Positions 25,609-33,453 of a stretch of DNA of 64,000 nucleotides are shown here, piece after piece (position 1 is the stretch's first letter; the number at the start of each line of letters is the position of its first letter). This stretch comes from Nocardia huaxiensis (GTDB lineage Bacteria; Actinomycetota; Actinomycetes; Mycobacteriales; Mycobacteriaceae). The stretch spans positions 4,526,001-4,590,000 of the forward strand of contig NZ_CP059399.1 of NCBI RefSeq assembly GCF_013744875.1, given 5' to 3'. Both the position numbers and the translations under genes were made by a program. Under the pieces are notes generated by a model. That model ran no database searches and was not told the DNA's origin. It saw only the letters and a list, made by a program, of their open reading frames with translations.

Positions 25609-25914
25609 GTGGAAGCGTTGATCTATGGGTACGTGCGTGACGATCTGGCCGATGGCCGCAGCGAAGAGCTGGAGAACGCCATGACCAGCCTGGCCCAATC
25701 CGCTGGATTGTGCTTCGCCGCCACGTTCCATGAGTCGACCCCTGGCGATGGCACCGCGTTTGCGGAGCTGACCGCCGAACTCAAGCGTGCCGATGCTCAC
25801 CATGTGGTGGTGCCGTCACTCGATCACCTTGCCGGCCAGACGATTCCGCGAGATATCCTGATCGCGAAACTGGCGCACGAGGCGGCCGCGCAAGTCTGGG
25901 CCGTGGAGCACTGA
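25609..25914 (+). CDS. Small resolvase-N-terminus-like protein without catalytic serine
   Basis: A 101-residue protein starting at GTG 25609 with GGAGG 6 nt upstream. The opening ALIYGYVRDDLADGRSEELENAM and the later HHVVVPSLDHLAG follow the layout of serine-recombinase catalytic domains (YxRVS... then a VxxLDRL-like helix). The residue that would be the nucleophilic Ser after YVR is Asp, and no DNA-binding C-terminal domain exists. It therefore cannot be an active recombinase; a regulatory or dimerisation role is more likely. It is divergent from an XRE/TPR regulator. Its last 99 nt overlap the 3' end of the convergent adenylation gene. Family assignment is tentative. Confidence 0.6.
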   Translation: MEALIYGYVRDDLADGRSEELENAMTSLAQSAGLCFAATFHESTPGDGTAFAELTAELKRADAHHVVVPSLDHLAGQTIPRDILIAKLAHEAAAQVWAVEH

Positions 25915-28614
25915 GCCTTCCGGCCGCGCGCGTGCCGGTCGCCATCCTCGCAGTTCCCGCTTATCCCGCGCCGTAACGGCACCCCGTGTCAGCGCCATGA
26001 GTCGCGCGGCCGTGACCCCGGCCGCCAGCGACGCCACCAGCGCGAGCACCCGGTGGTCCCCGAACAGCGGATACACCTGCCAGTGCAGCAGGTAGGCGAA
26101 CAGCGAGGCATCGGCGAGCACCGCCGCCATCCCGGCCAGCAGTGCGGGCACCCGCACCGACGGCAACCAGATGAGCAGCAGCAGACCCGCGAGAATCATT
26201 CGCTCCCGGTCGGTTTCGCCGAAATAGCCGGGCACGGTCAGCAGCGCGACAGCGCTCAGCACCGCGCGCTGCCCGGTGGTCGTGGCCTTGGCCGCTGCCC
26301 AGCCGAGCAGAAAGAACCACACGGTCAGCGGCGAGAACGGCACATCGTGCGCGGTGTACAGGTCGAAGCTGCGATACCGGAAAATCAGCGCCGCCCCCAG
26401 CAACCCGAGCGCGAACCAGAACGGCGCACGTCGTTCCAGCATGTCCGCGAACGGAATTCGCAGCAGCAGCGCACCCGCCAGCATGAAATACACGGCCACC
26501 TCGATGAACCAGAGGTGCCCGGCCGTCGGTGAATCGTGCGGCCCGAGAATCTTGTTGAGCAGCAGGACATTCTGCCACCCGTAGTAGTCGGTGAAGGCGA
26601 GGGTGCCCAGCACCCAGGCCGCCGTCGGCGCGGCGATGAGACCGACCGTTCGCAAGGTATTCCGCATGCGCTGCGGAGCGGGCGCCGCCGTCACCCCGAA
26701 CCGGGCGAAGTTGAACCCCGCCACCGCCAGCAACACATGCGCCCCACCCCACAGCACGAAAAGCCCGATATGCGAACCGAGTACGGCAATGATCCCCAGT
26801 GCCCGCAGCAGCGTAGAGGTATCCAGCGACCGCCCGAACCGCCTGCGGCGCCGCGGCAACCCCTCCAATTCCGCCACCGGCATGGTCTGCCAATTCGAAG
26901 GCAGTTGCCCCAGCGCACGATCCAGCCGCACCGACAGCGCCACATAGGTCAGCGAATCCCCGCCGAGATCCGCGAAACTCCGCCGCGGATCGATCGCCCC
27001 GACAGGTAACCCGAGCGCGCTCGCGAACAGCGCTCGAACACCGGCGGGGGATTCGGCAGCCGCACCGCGCAGTCTCCGAATGGCCGAATAATCCGGTTTC
27101 CCGCTGGGAAGGCGGGGGATTTCACGCACCATGCACACGCGCACGGCGGATTCGGGCAGTCCCGCGAATCTCGCAGCCAGCTGGGCTATCTCGGCTGGGC
27201 CTGTCATCCCGGCATGTTCTTGGCCGGGATCCACACCGGCGGAGGAATCGTCGGCCAGTGTGGATCCCGGCCAAAAGCGCGCCGGGATGACGGGGCTCGC
27301 CTTTTCCCGGCGGGTGTCGTGCCGAATCCCCGGCGTTGTGATCGGGCCGGAGGCATTTCGCTGTACCGCGACGACCAGGGTTTCGGCGTCGTCGGTGCAG
27401 TGGGCGGTGAATCCGGCTGCGGCGAGGCCGGATTCGATGCGTTGCAGGTCGATGCGGAGGCCGAAGATCTTGGCGAAGCGGCTGCGGCGGCCGATCACTC
27501 GGTAGAGGCCGTCTTCGGTGCGGCAGGCGAGGTCGCCGGTGCGGAGGGCGGTCAGGGTGGGGCCGAGTGAAAGATCTTCGGGGGATTCGGCGTAGCCCAT
27601 CATGATGTTGGGACCGTGGTAGACGAGTTCGTTGCCTTCGTCGACCGGTTCGAGGGTGAAAGAGCCGCCAGGGACCGGGATTCCGATGCAGTCGGGGTGC
27701 GCGGCGGCCAGATGCGGTGGGAGGTAGGCCATTCGGGCGGTGGCCTCGGTTTGGCCGTACATGACGTAGAAGCGGCGGCCGGCCTGCTCGGCGAGGCGGG
27801 CTTGGTGGCGGACCTTCTCGGGGGCGAGTTTGCCGCCGGCCTGGGTGATGTAGCGCAGGTTCGGCAGGGGCAAGCGCTCGAAGTCGACGCGGTCGAGCAG
27901 GTCGAAGGTGTAGGGGACGGCGGCGAAAGACGTTGCGCGGTGGTCGCGGAACGCAGCCCAGAACTCCGGCTCCAGGACCGAGCGGCCGGTGAGCAGCAGG
28001 CTCGCGCCGCGCAGCAGATGACTGTGGACGACCGAGAGGCCGTAGCAGTAGAACATGGGCAGGGTGGTGGCCGCGCGCTCGGTGTCGTCGAGGCCGAGGT
28101 ATTCGGCAATGGACGCGGCATTGGCCAGCAGGTTCCGGTACGACAGCCGCACCAGTTTCGGCGACCCCGTCGAACCCGAGGTGCTCAGCAGCAGAGCCAG
28201 TTCCGGATGCAGGGTGTGCGCGGATCCGGTGCGGCGCAGCAGGGGTTCGGGGATCGCCGCATCGTCGCGGGGTTCGACGACGATATCCGGGTCGTAGGCG
28301 CGCAGCAGGTCGTCGCTGATCGAATTCGTCAGCAGCACCACGCAACCCGCTTCGAGCGTGCCGAGATAGGCGACGAGTGAGCCGATCTCGTTGCGGGCAG
28401 CGAGGACCGCCAGTCGGCGCACCGGCGACGGCTCGGTCGCCCCCGATTCGCCGCCGGTCCCGAGCGTCGAAATCCGTTCGGCCGCGAGCCCCTTCGCGAA
28501 CTGCTCGACGAGGGCCGCGAGCTGCGCGTACGTCAGCTCGCGGCCGTCGTCACCGATTACCGCCGTGCGGTCGCCGAATGTGTGCAGATGCGCGACGATC
28601 CCAGGCGAAGTCAT
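25816..28614 (-). CDS. Fused adenylation - carrier - membrane acyltransferase protein
   Basis: A 932-residue three-part protein. Residues ~15-515 are an AMP-forming acyl/aminoacyl adenylation domain (LALLLSTSGSTGSPKLVRLSYRN core, YGQTEATARM, RTGDLACR). Residues ~525-590 form a phosphopantetheine carrier with FADLGGDSLTYVAL, Ser near 553. From ~600 on is a multi-TM acyltransferase-3-like domain (HIGLFVLWGGAHVLLAVAGF, later WLPSVRVPALLAGM). The likely logic is activation of an acid, loading on the carrier, and transfer to an acceptor at the membrane; the substrate is unknown. Residues ~442-471 are encoded by a palindromic repeat (27203-27291). TAGGAT 7 nt before the ATG supports a leaderless start. 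The 3' end overlaps the convergent gene at 25609 by 99 nt. Confidence 0.85.
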   Translation of the reverse strand: MTSPGIVAHLHTFGDRTAVIGDDGRELTYAQLAALVEQFAKGLAAERISTLGTGGESGATEPSPVRRLAVLAARNEIGSLVAYLGTLEAGCVVLLTNSISDDLLRAYDPDIVVEPRDDAAIPEPLLRRTGSAHTLHPELALLLSTSGSTGSPKLVRLSYRNLLANAASIAEYLGLDDTERAATTLPMFYCYGLSVVHSHLLRGASLLLTGRSVLEPEFWAAFRDHRATSFAAVPYTFDLLDRVDFERLPLPNLRYITQAGGKLAPEKVRHQARLAEQAGRRFYVMYGQTEATARMAYLPPHLAAAHPDCIGIPVPGGSFTLEPVDEGNELVYHGPNIMMGYAESPEDLSLGPTLTALRTGDLACRTEDGLYRVIGRRSRFAKIFGLRIDLQRIESGLAAAGFTAHCTDDAETLVVAVQRNASGPITTPGIRHDTRREKASPVIPARFWPGSTLADDSSAGVDPGQEHAGMTGPAEIAQLAARFAGLPESAVRVCMVREIPRLPSGKPDYSAIRRLRGAAAESPAGVRALFASALGLPVGAIDPRRSFADLGGDSLTYVALSVRLDRALGQLPSNWQTMPVAELEGLPRRRRRFGRSLDTSTLLRALGIIAVLGSHIGLFVLWGGAHVLLAVAGFNFARFGVTAAPAPQRMRNTLRTVGLIAAPTAAWVLGTLAFTDYYGWQNVLLLNKILGPHDSPTAGHLWFIEVAVYFMLAGALLLRIPFADMLERRAPFWFALGLLGAALIFRYRSFDLYTAHDVPFSPLTVWFFLLGWAAAKATTTGQRAVLSAVALLTVPGYFGETDRERMILAGLLLLIWLPSVRVPALLAGMAAVLADASLFAYLLHWQVYPLFGDHRVLALVASLAAGVTAARLMALTRGAVTARDKRELRGWRPARARPEGSVLHGPDLRGRLVRQFRDQDISRNRLAGKVIE
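27203..27291. repeat. Imperfect palindromic element inserted in frame in the adenylation gene
   Basis: Two 34-nt arms (27203-27236 and 27258-27291) are inverted copies matching at 30 of 34 positions, around a 21-nt centre. The outer 11 bp and inner 16 bp pair perfectly. Read in frame on the minus strand, it supplies about 30 residues (VIPARFWPGSTLADD, then SSAGVDPGQEHAGMT) in a loop of the adenylation domain's C-terminal part. The VIPA... end resembles proteins known to have absorbed bacterial intergenic palindromes. The structure is seen directly; mobility is inferred. Confidence 0.75.
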
Positions 28615-28621
28615 TGAGGGT

Positions 28622-28627
28622 ATCCTA
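28622..28627 (-). promoter_or_regulatory. -10 box (TAGGAT) for leaderless adenylation gene
   Basis: TANNNT hexamer 7 nt before the ATG at 28614. Confidence 0.5.
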
Positions 28628-28685
28628 ACAACGGTGGTCGCCGGATACCTCTGGGACGCCTGGACGAAACCTTTCGGCGAGTCGG

Positions 28686-29579
28686 TTACAGCCCGAAGCC
28701 CCCGCGCCCACGCCGGCGCAGATACTTCTCGAATTCGGCGGCGATGGCATCCCCGTCGATCTTGGCCATGGCGTCGTTGAGATCGATCTCGGCGTCGCCG
28801 CGCTCCTCGAGCGAGCGCACGTACTCCGCGATCTCCTCATCGCCCGTGGTCATCTCGTTGACGGTGGACTCCCACTCCTCGGCCTGTTCCGGCAGACCGC
28901 CGAGCGGAACCTCGACATCGAGCACGTCTTCCACGCGATGCAGCAGCGCGATGACCGCCTTCGGGTTCGGCGGCTGCGACACGTAGTGCGGCACCGCGGC
29001 CCAGAAGGAAATGGCCGGCACACCCGCGCGCACGCAGGCATCCTGCAGCACGCCGGTAATACCGGTCGGTCCCTCGTAGCGGGTCTGCTCCAGGTTGAAC
29101 CGCTCGGCCGCTTCCTTGCTGTAGGCGGTCCCGGTCACCGGCACGGGCCGGGTGTGCGGGGTGTCGGCGAGCAGCGCACCCAGGATGACCACGGTGGACA
29201 CCCCGAGCTGTTCGACGAATTCGAGCAGGTCATTGCAGAAACTGCGCCACCGCATATTCGGTTCGACACCGCGCAGCAGCACCACATCGCGATCGGATCC
29301 GGGCGGCGAGCACACCGAGAGCATGGTCGAGGGCCACTGGATCTCACGCGTGACCCCGTCCACCTGACGCACGGTGGGCCGGTTCACCTGATAGTCGTAG
29401 TAGTCCTCGGAGTCGAGTTCGGCCAGCGGTTGCGAGTCCCAGATCAGCTCCAGATGTTCGACCGCTCCGCTGGCGGCATCGGCCGCGTCGTTCCACCCTT
29501 CGAAGGCGGCGACGAGCACCGGATCCCGCAGCGTAGGCAGGTCCGAATCGGGTGGCACCGGGGATTCACTGGCGTTCAC
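28686..29579 (-). CDS. PAC2-family protein
   Basis: A 297-residue protein of the PAC2 (proteasome assembly chaperone-like) family. It has LRDPVLVAAFEGWNDAADAAS near the start, RSFCNDLLEFVEQLGVSTVVILGALLADTPHTRPVP in the middle of the fold, and ISFWAAVPHYVSQPPNPKAVIALL. The C-terminal ~60 residues are acidic and end in an Arg/Gly-rich tail. Its function in actinobacteria is not established; proximity to the mpa region is suggestive, as in the M. tuberculosis order Rv2125-Rv2124c (PAC2-metH). The GTG start has TAGGCT 6 nt upstream, consistent with a leaderless message. It is divergent from metH. Confidence 0.9.
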   Translation of the reverse strand: MNASESPVPPDSDLPTLRDPVLVAAFEGWNDAADAASGAVEHLELIWDSQPLAELDSEDYYDYQVNRPTVRQVDGVTREIQWPSTMLSVCSPPGSDRDVVLLRGVEPNMRWRSFCNDLLEFVEQLGVSTVVILGALLADTPHTRPVPVTGTAYSKEAAERFNLEQTRYEGPTGITGVLQDACVRAGVPAISFWAAVPHYVSQPPNPKAVIALLHRVEDVLDVEVPLGGLPEQAEEWESTVNEMTTGDEEIAEYVRSLEERGDAEIDLNDAMAKIDGDAIAAEFEKYLRRRGRGGFGL

Positions 29580-29585
29580 CCGGTC

Positions 29586-29591
29586 AGCCTA
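29586..29591 (-). promoter_or_regulatory. -10 box (TAGGCT) for leaderless PAC2 gene
   Basis: TANNNT hexamer 6 nt before the GTG at 29579. Confidence 0.5.
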
Positions 29592-29632
29592 CGGTGTGCG
29601 GGGCCCAATTGCCCTACGCTTCGCTCCGGGCG

Positions 29633-29725
29633 GTTCGCGGCCCCCGAAGTCTCGATTCTTCCCTCCTCCGCTCCTCCGCTTCGCTCCCCCGCTCCGTCAG
29701 TCCAGAATCGAGACGGGCCGCGAAC
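29633..29725. repeat. Large intergenic stem-loop with 22-nt arms
   Basis: GTTCGCGGCCC (29633-29643) and GTCTCGATTCT (29649-29659) pair perfectly with 29715-29725 and 29704-29714. The only break is a 5-nt bulge (CCGAA); the 44-nt loop is pyrimidine-rich. It fills most of the PAC2/metH divergent spacer, so it is unlikely to be a terminator. A repetitive palindromic (REP/MITE-like) element is the favoured reading; a structured metH leader is excluded if metH is leaderless, because its start box lies downstream. Confidence 0.65.
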
Positions 29726-29783
29726 TTGGTGGTTGCTGGAGTGCCGGAGGTAGTCCGAGGGCTGGATTGTCCGGCGTTCCCTT

Positions 29784-29789
29784 TACTCT
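29784..29789 (+). promoter_or_regulatory. -10 box (TACTCT) for leaderless metH
   Basis: TANNNT hexamer 7 nt before the ATG at 29797. No cobalamin or SAM riboswitch features are recognisable upstream. Confidence 0.5.
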
Positions 29790-29796
29790 TGAGTAC

Positions 29797-32700
29797 ATGT
29801 CTGTACGCAGCCGCGCCGAATTCGACACCACCCTTTTGGACACGCTCAGACGGCGTGTCGTGATCGGGGACGGTGCGATGGGCACGATGCTACAGGCCGC
29901 GGATCTGTCGCTCGATGATTTCCGCGGCCTCGAAGGCTGCAATGAGATTCTCAATGAAACCCGCCCTGACGTGCTGCGACACATTCATCGCGCGTACTTC
30001 GAGGCGGGCGCGGACGCCGTCGAGACCAATACCTTCGGCTGCAATCTGCCCAACCTCGCCGACTACGACATCGCCGACCGCATCCGCGATCTGTCCGAAC
30101 GCGGCACCCGCCTGGCCCGTGAGGTCGCCGACGAGATGGGACCGTCGGCCGACGGCACCCCGCGCTATGTGCTGGGCTCGATGGGCCCCGGCACCAAGCT
30201 GCCGACGCTGGGCCACGCGCCCTTCGACGCCCTGCGCGACGCCTACACCGAGGCCGCGCTCGGCATGCTCGACGGCGGCGCGGACGCCATCCTCGTGGAG
30301 ACCTGCCAGGACCTGCTGCAGGTGAAGGCCGCCGTCATCGGCAGCCACCATGCCATGGCGCGGGCCGGCCGCCGGATTCCGATCATCACGCACGTGACCA
30401 TGGAGACCACCGGCACCATGCTGGTCGGCTCCGAGATCGGCGCGGCGCTCACCGCGCTGGAGAACCTCGGCATCGACATGATCGGGCTCAACTGCGCCAC
30501 CGGCCCGGACGAGATGAGCGAGCACCTACGGCACCTGTCCAAGCACGCGAACCTGCCGGTATCGGTCATGCCGAACGCCGGTCTGCCGATTCTCGGTGCG
30601 AACGGGGCCGAATACCCGCTCACGCCAGAGGAATTGGCCGTGGCCATGACCCAGTTCGTGTCCGAGTTCGGGCTCTCGCTGGTGGGCGGCTGCTGTGGCA
30701 CCACGCCCGAGCACATCCGGCAGGTGGCCGAGGCCGTGCGCGAGGTCACTCCGGCCACCCGCGCGCCCCAGCACGAGCCGAGTGTGTCCTCCATCTACTC
30801 CTCGGTCCCGTTCGAGCAGGACGCCTCGATCCTCATGATCGGTGAGCGCACCAATGCCAACGGCTCCAAGGCTTTCCGTGAGGCCATGCTGGCCGGCGAC
30901 TGGCAGAAGTGCATCGACATCGCCAAGGACCAGACCCGCGACGGCGCGCACATGCTGGACCTGTGCGTGGACTACGTGGGCCGCGACGGCACCGCCGATA
31001 TGGCCGAGCTGGCCTCGCGCCTGGCCACCGCCTCCACCCTGCCGATCATGCTGGACTCCACCGAAACCCCGGTGCTGAAGGCCGGTTTGGAGCACCTGGG
31101 CGGCCGCTGCGCCATCAACTCGGTCAACTACGAGGACGGTGACGGCCCGGACTCGCGCTTCCAGCAGACCATGGCCCTGGTCGCCGAACACGGTGCGGCC
31201 GTGGTGGCGCTGACCATCGACGAAGAGGGCCAGGCGCGCACCGCCGAGAAGAAGGTGGAGATCGCCGAACGCCTCATCGCCGACATCACCGGCAACTGGG
31301 GGCTGGCCGAGTCCGACATCATCATCGACACCCTGACCTTCACCCTGGGCACCGGTCAGGAGGAGTCGCGCCGCGACGGCATCGAAACCATCGAGGCCAT
31401 CCGGCTGTTGAAGCAGAAGCATCCGGATGTGCAGACCACCCTGGGTCTTTCGAACATCTCCTTCGGTCTCAACGCCGCCGCGCGGCAGGTGCTGAACTCG
31501 GTGTTCATGCACGAATGCGTGCAGGCCGGACTGGATTCGGCGATCGTGCACGCCTCCAAGATCCTGCCCATGTCGCGGATTCCCGAGGAACAGCGTCAGG
31601 TCGCCCTCGATCTGGTCTACGACCGCCGCACCGAGGACTACGACCCGCTGGGCAAGCTCATGGAGTTGTTCGAGGGCGTGTCCGCGGCCTCGTCCAAGGC
31701 TTCGCGCGCCGAGGAGCTGGCGGCGCTGCCGCTGTTCGAGCGCCTCGCGCGCCGCATTGTCGACGGTGACCGCAACGGTCTCGAGGCCGACCTCGACGAG
31801 GCCATGAAAGAGGTTCCGCCGCTGCAGATCATCAATGAGACGCTGCTGTCGGGCATGAAGACCGTCGGTGAGCTGTTCGGCTCCGGCCAGATGCAGCTGC
31901 CGTTCGTGCTCCAATCGGCCGAGGTGATGAAAACCGCTGTGGCGCACCTGGAACCGCATATGGAGGCCACCGACGACTCGGGCAAGGGCCGCATCGTGCT
32001 GGCCACCGTCAAGGGCGATGTGCACGACATCGGCAAGAACCTGGTCGACATCATCCTGTCCAACAATGGCTACGAGGTCGTGAATATCGGTATCAAGCAA
32101 CCGATTTCGGCCATCCTGGATGCCGCGGTGGACAAGAAGGCCGATGTGGTCGGCATGTCCGGCCTGCTGGTGAAGTCCACCGTGATCATGAAGGAAAACC
32201 TCGAGGAGATGAACTCCCGCGGTGTCGCGGAACAGTTCCCGGTGCTCCTCGGTGGTGCGGCGCTGACTCGCGCGTACGTGGAGGACGATCTCACCGCGGT
32301 CTACGACGGCGATGTGCACTACGCGCGCGACGCTTTCGAGGGCCTGCGACTCATGGACGAGATCATGACCCGCAAGCGCGGCGGCGGCGCGGATCCGGAT
32401 TCTCCGGAGGCCATCGCCGAACGCGAGGCGGCCGCCGAACGTAAGGCCAGGCGTGAGCGCTCCAAGCGAATCGCCGCGCAGCGCAAGGCCGCCGAGACGC
32501 CGGTCGAGGTGCCGGCGCGCTCCGACGTCGCCGCGGACCTGCCGGTCGCCGTCCCGCCGTTCTGGGGGACCCGCATCGTGAAGGGGCTGTCGGTCAGCGA
32601 GTACTCGCACACCCTGGACGAGCGGGCACTGTTCCTCGGCCAGTGGGGTCTGCGCGGTCAGCGCGGCGGCGACGGGCCCTCCTACGAGGAGCTGGTGGAG

Positions 32701-33375
32701 ACCGAAGGCCGTCCGCGCCTGCGGTATTGGCTGGACCGGCTCACCGCCGAGGGCGTGCTCCAGCACGCCGCCGTGGTCTACGGCTACTTCCCGGCGGTCT
32801 CCGAGGGCGACGATGTGATTGTTCTCACCGAGCCCAAACCCGATGCGCCGGAACGCTATCGGTTCACCTTCCCGCGTCAGCAACGCGACCGGTTCCTCTG
32901 CATCGCGGACTTCATCCGCTCCCGGGAACAGGCGCAGCAGACCGGTCAGGTGGATGTGCTGCCGTTCCAGCTGGTCACCATGGGTCAACCGATTGCCGAC
33001 TTCGCCAATGTGCTGTTCGCGGAGGATAATTACCGCGATTACCTCGAGGTGCACGGCATCGGCGTGCAGCTCACCGAAGCACTGGCGGAGTTTTGGCACC
33101 GGCGAATCCGGGAAGAACTGACGTTGGAGGGTCATGCCGTCGCCGAGGAGGACCCCGCCGACGTGCTGGACTACTTCAAACTCGGTTACCGTGGCGCACG
33201 GTACTCGTTCGGATACGGGGCCTGTCCCGATCTGGAGGATCGCGCGAAACTCGTTGACCTGCTGGACGCGGGCCGGATCGGAGTGATGCTGTCGGAGGAG
33301 TTGCAACTGCATCCGGAGCAGTCGACGGATGCCTTCGTTCTGCTGCACCCGGAAGCGAAGTACTTCAACGCTTAG
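29797..33375 (+). CDS. metH: Cobalamin-dependent methionine synthase
   Basis: A 1192-residue MetH with all four modules in order. The homocysteine-binding domain (~10-310) starts VVIGDGAMGTMLQ and carries the zinc cysteines in GLNCATGPDE and VGGCCGTTPEH. The pterin/methyltetrahydrofolate domain (~335-610) includes MIGERTNANGSKAF. The cobalamin cap and binding domain contains the DxHxxG motif GDVHDIGKNL with the Co-ligating His, and DVVGMSGLLVKST. The C-terminal activation domain (~900-1192) includes GYRGARYSFGYGACPD. It methylates homocysteine to methionine in the cytosol. Length is normal for the family. An Ala/Arg-rich linker at ~865-905 joins the last two modules. ATG 29797 is chosen from homology and the -10 box 7 nt upstream. 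Confidence 0.97.
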   Translation: MSVRSRAEFDTTLLDTLRRRVVIGDGAMGTMLQAADLSLDDFRGLEGCNEILNETRPDVLRHIHRAYFEAGADAVETNTFGCNLPNLADYDIADRIRDLSERGTRLAREVADEMGPSADGTPRYVLGSMGPGTKLPTLGHAPFDALRDAYTEAALGMLDGGADAILVETCQDLLQVKAAVIGSHHAMARAGRRIPIITHVTMETTGTMLVGSEIGAALTALENLGIDMIGLNCATGPDEMSEHLRHLSKHANLPVSVMPNAGLPILGANGAEYPLTPEELAVAMTQFVSEFGLSLVGGCCGTTPEHIRQVAEAVREVTPATRAPQHEPSVSSIYSSVPFEQDASILMIGERTNANGSKAFREAMLAGDWQKCIDIAKDQTRDGAHMLDLCVDYVGRDGTADMAELASRLATASTLPIMLDSTETPVLKAGLEHLGGRCAINSVNYEDGDGPDSRFQQTMALVAEHGAAVVALTIDEEGQARTAEKKVEIAERLIADITGNWGLAESDIIIDTLTFTLGTGQEESRRDGIETIEAIRLLKQKHPDVQTTLGLSNISFGLNAAARQVLNSVFMHECVQAGLDSAIVHASKILPMSRIPEEQRQVALDLVYDRRTEDYDPLGKLMELFEGVSAASSKASRAEELAALPLFERLARRIVDGDRNGLEADLDEAMKEVPPLQIINETLLSGMKTVGELFGSGQMQLPFVLQSAEVMKTAVAHLEPHMEATDDSGKGRIVLATVKGDVHDIGKNLVDIILSNNGYEVVNIGIKQPISAILDAAVDKKADVVGMSGLLVKSTVIMKENLEEMNSRGVAEQFPVLLGGAALTRAYVEDDLTAVYDGDVHYARDAFEGLRLMDEIMTRKRGGGADPDSPEAIAEREAAAERKARRERSKRIAAQRKAAETPVEVPARSDVAADLPVAVPPFWGTRIVKGLSVSEYSHTLDERALFLGQWGLRGQRGGDGPSYEELVETEGRPRLRYWLDRLTAEGVLQHAAVVYGYFPAVSEGDDVIVLTEPKPDAPERYRFTFPRQQRDRFLCIADFIRSREQAQQTGQVDVLPFQLVTMGQPIADFANVLFAEDNYRDYLEVHGIGVQLTEALAEFWHRRIREELTLEGHAVAEEDPADVLDYFKLGYRGARYSFGYGACPDLEDRAKLVDLLDAGRIGVMLSEELQLHPEQSTDAFVLLHPEAKYFNA

Positions 33376-33453
33376 GATTTTCAAGAGTTTTCCGGGCTTT
33401 CGCGCAGAGTTGCAGGGTGCTCGGCGAAAGTGCAGCAGGAGGGGCACAACCAC

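Noticed and set aside
29580..29796. Cobalamin riboswitch upstream of metH
   Set aside because: No B12-box sequence or expected stem arrangement is visible, and a -10 box 7 nt before the ATG implies a leaderless message.
30526..33453. A 975-codon minus-strand frame
   Set aside because: Antisense to metH, whose identity is certain; composition typical of a high-GC shadow frame.
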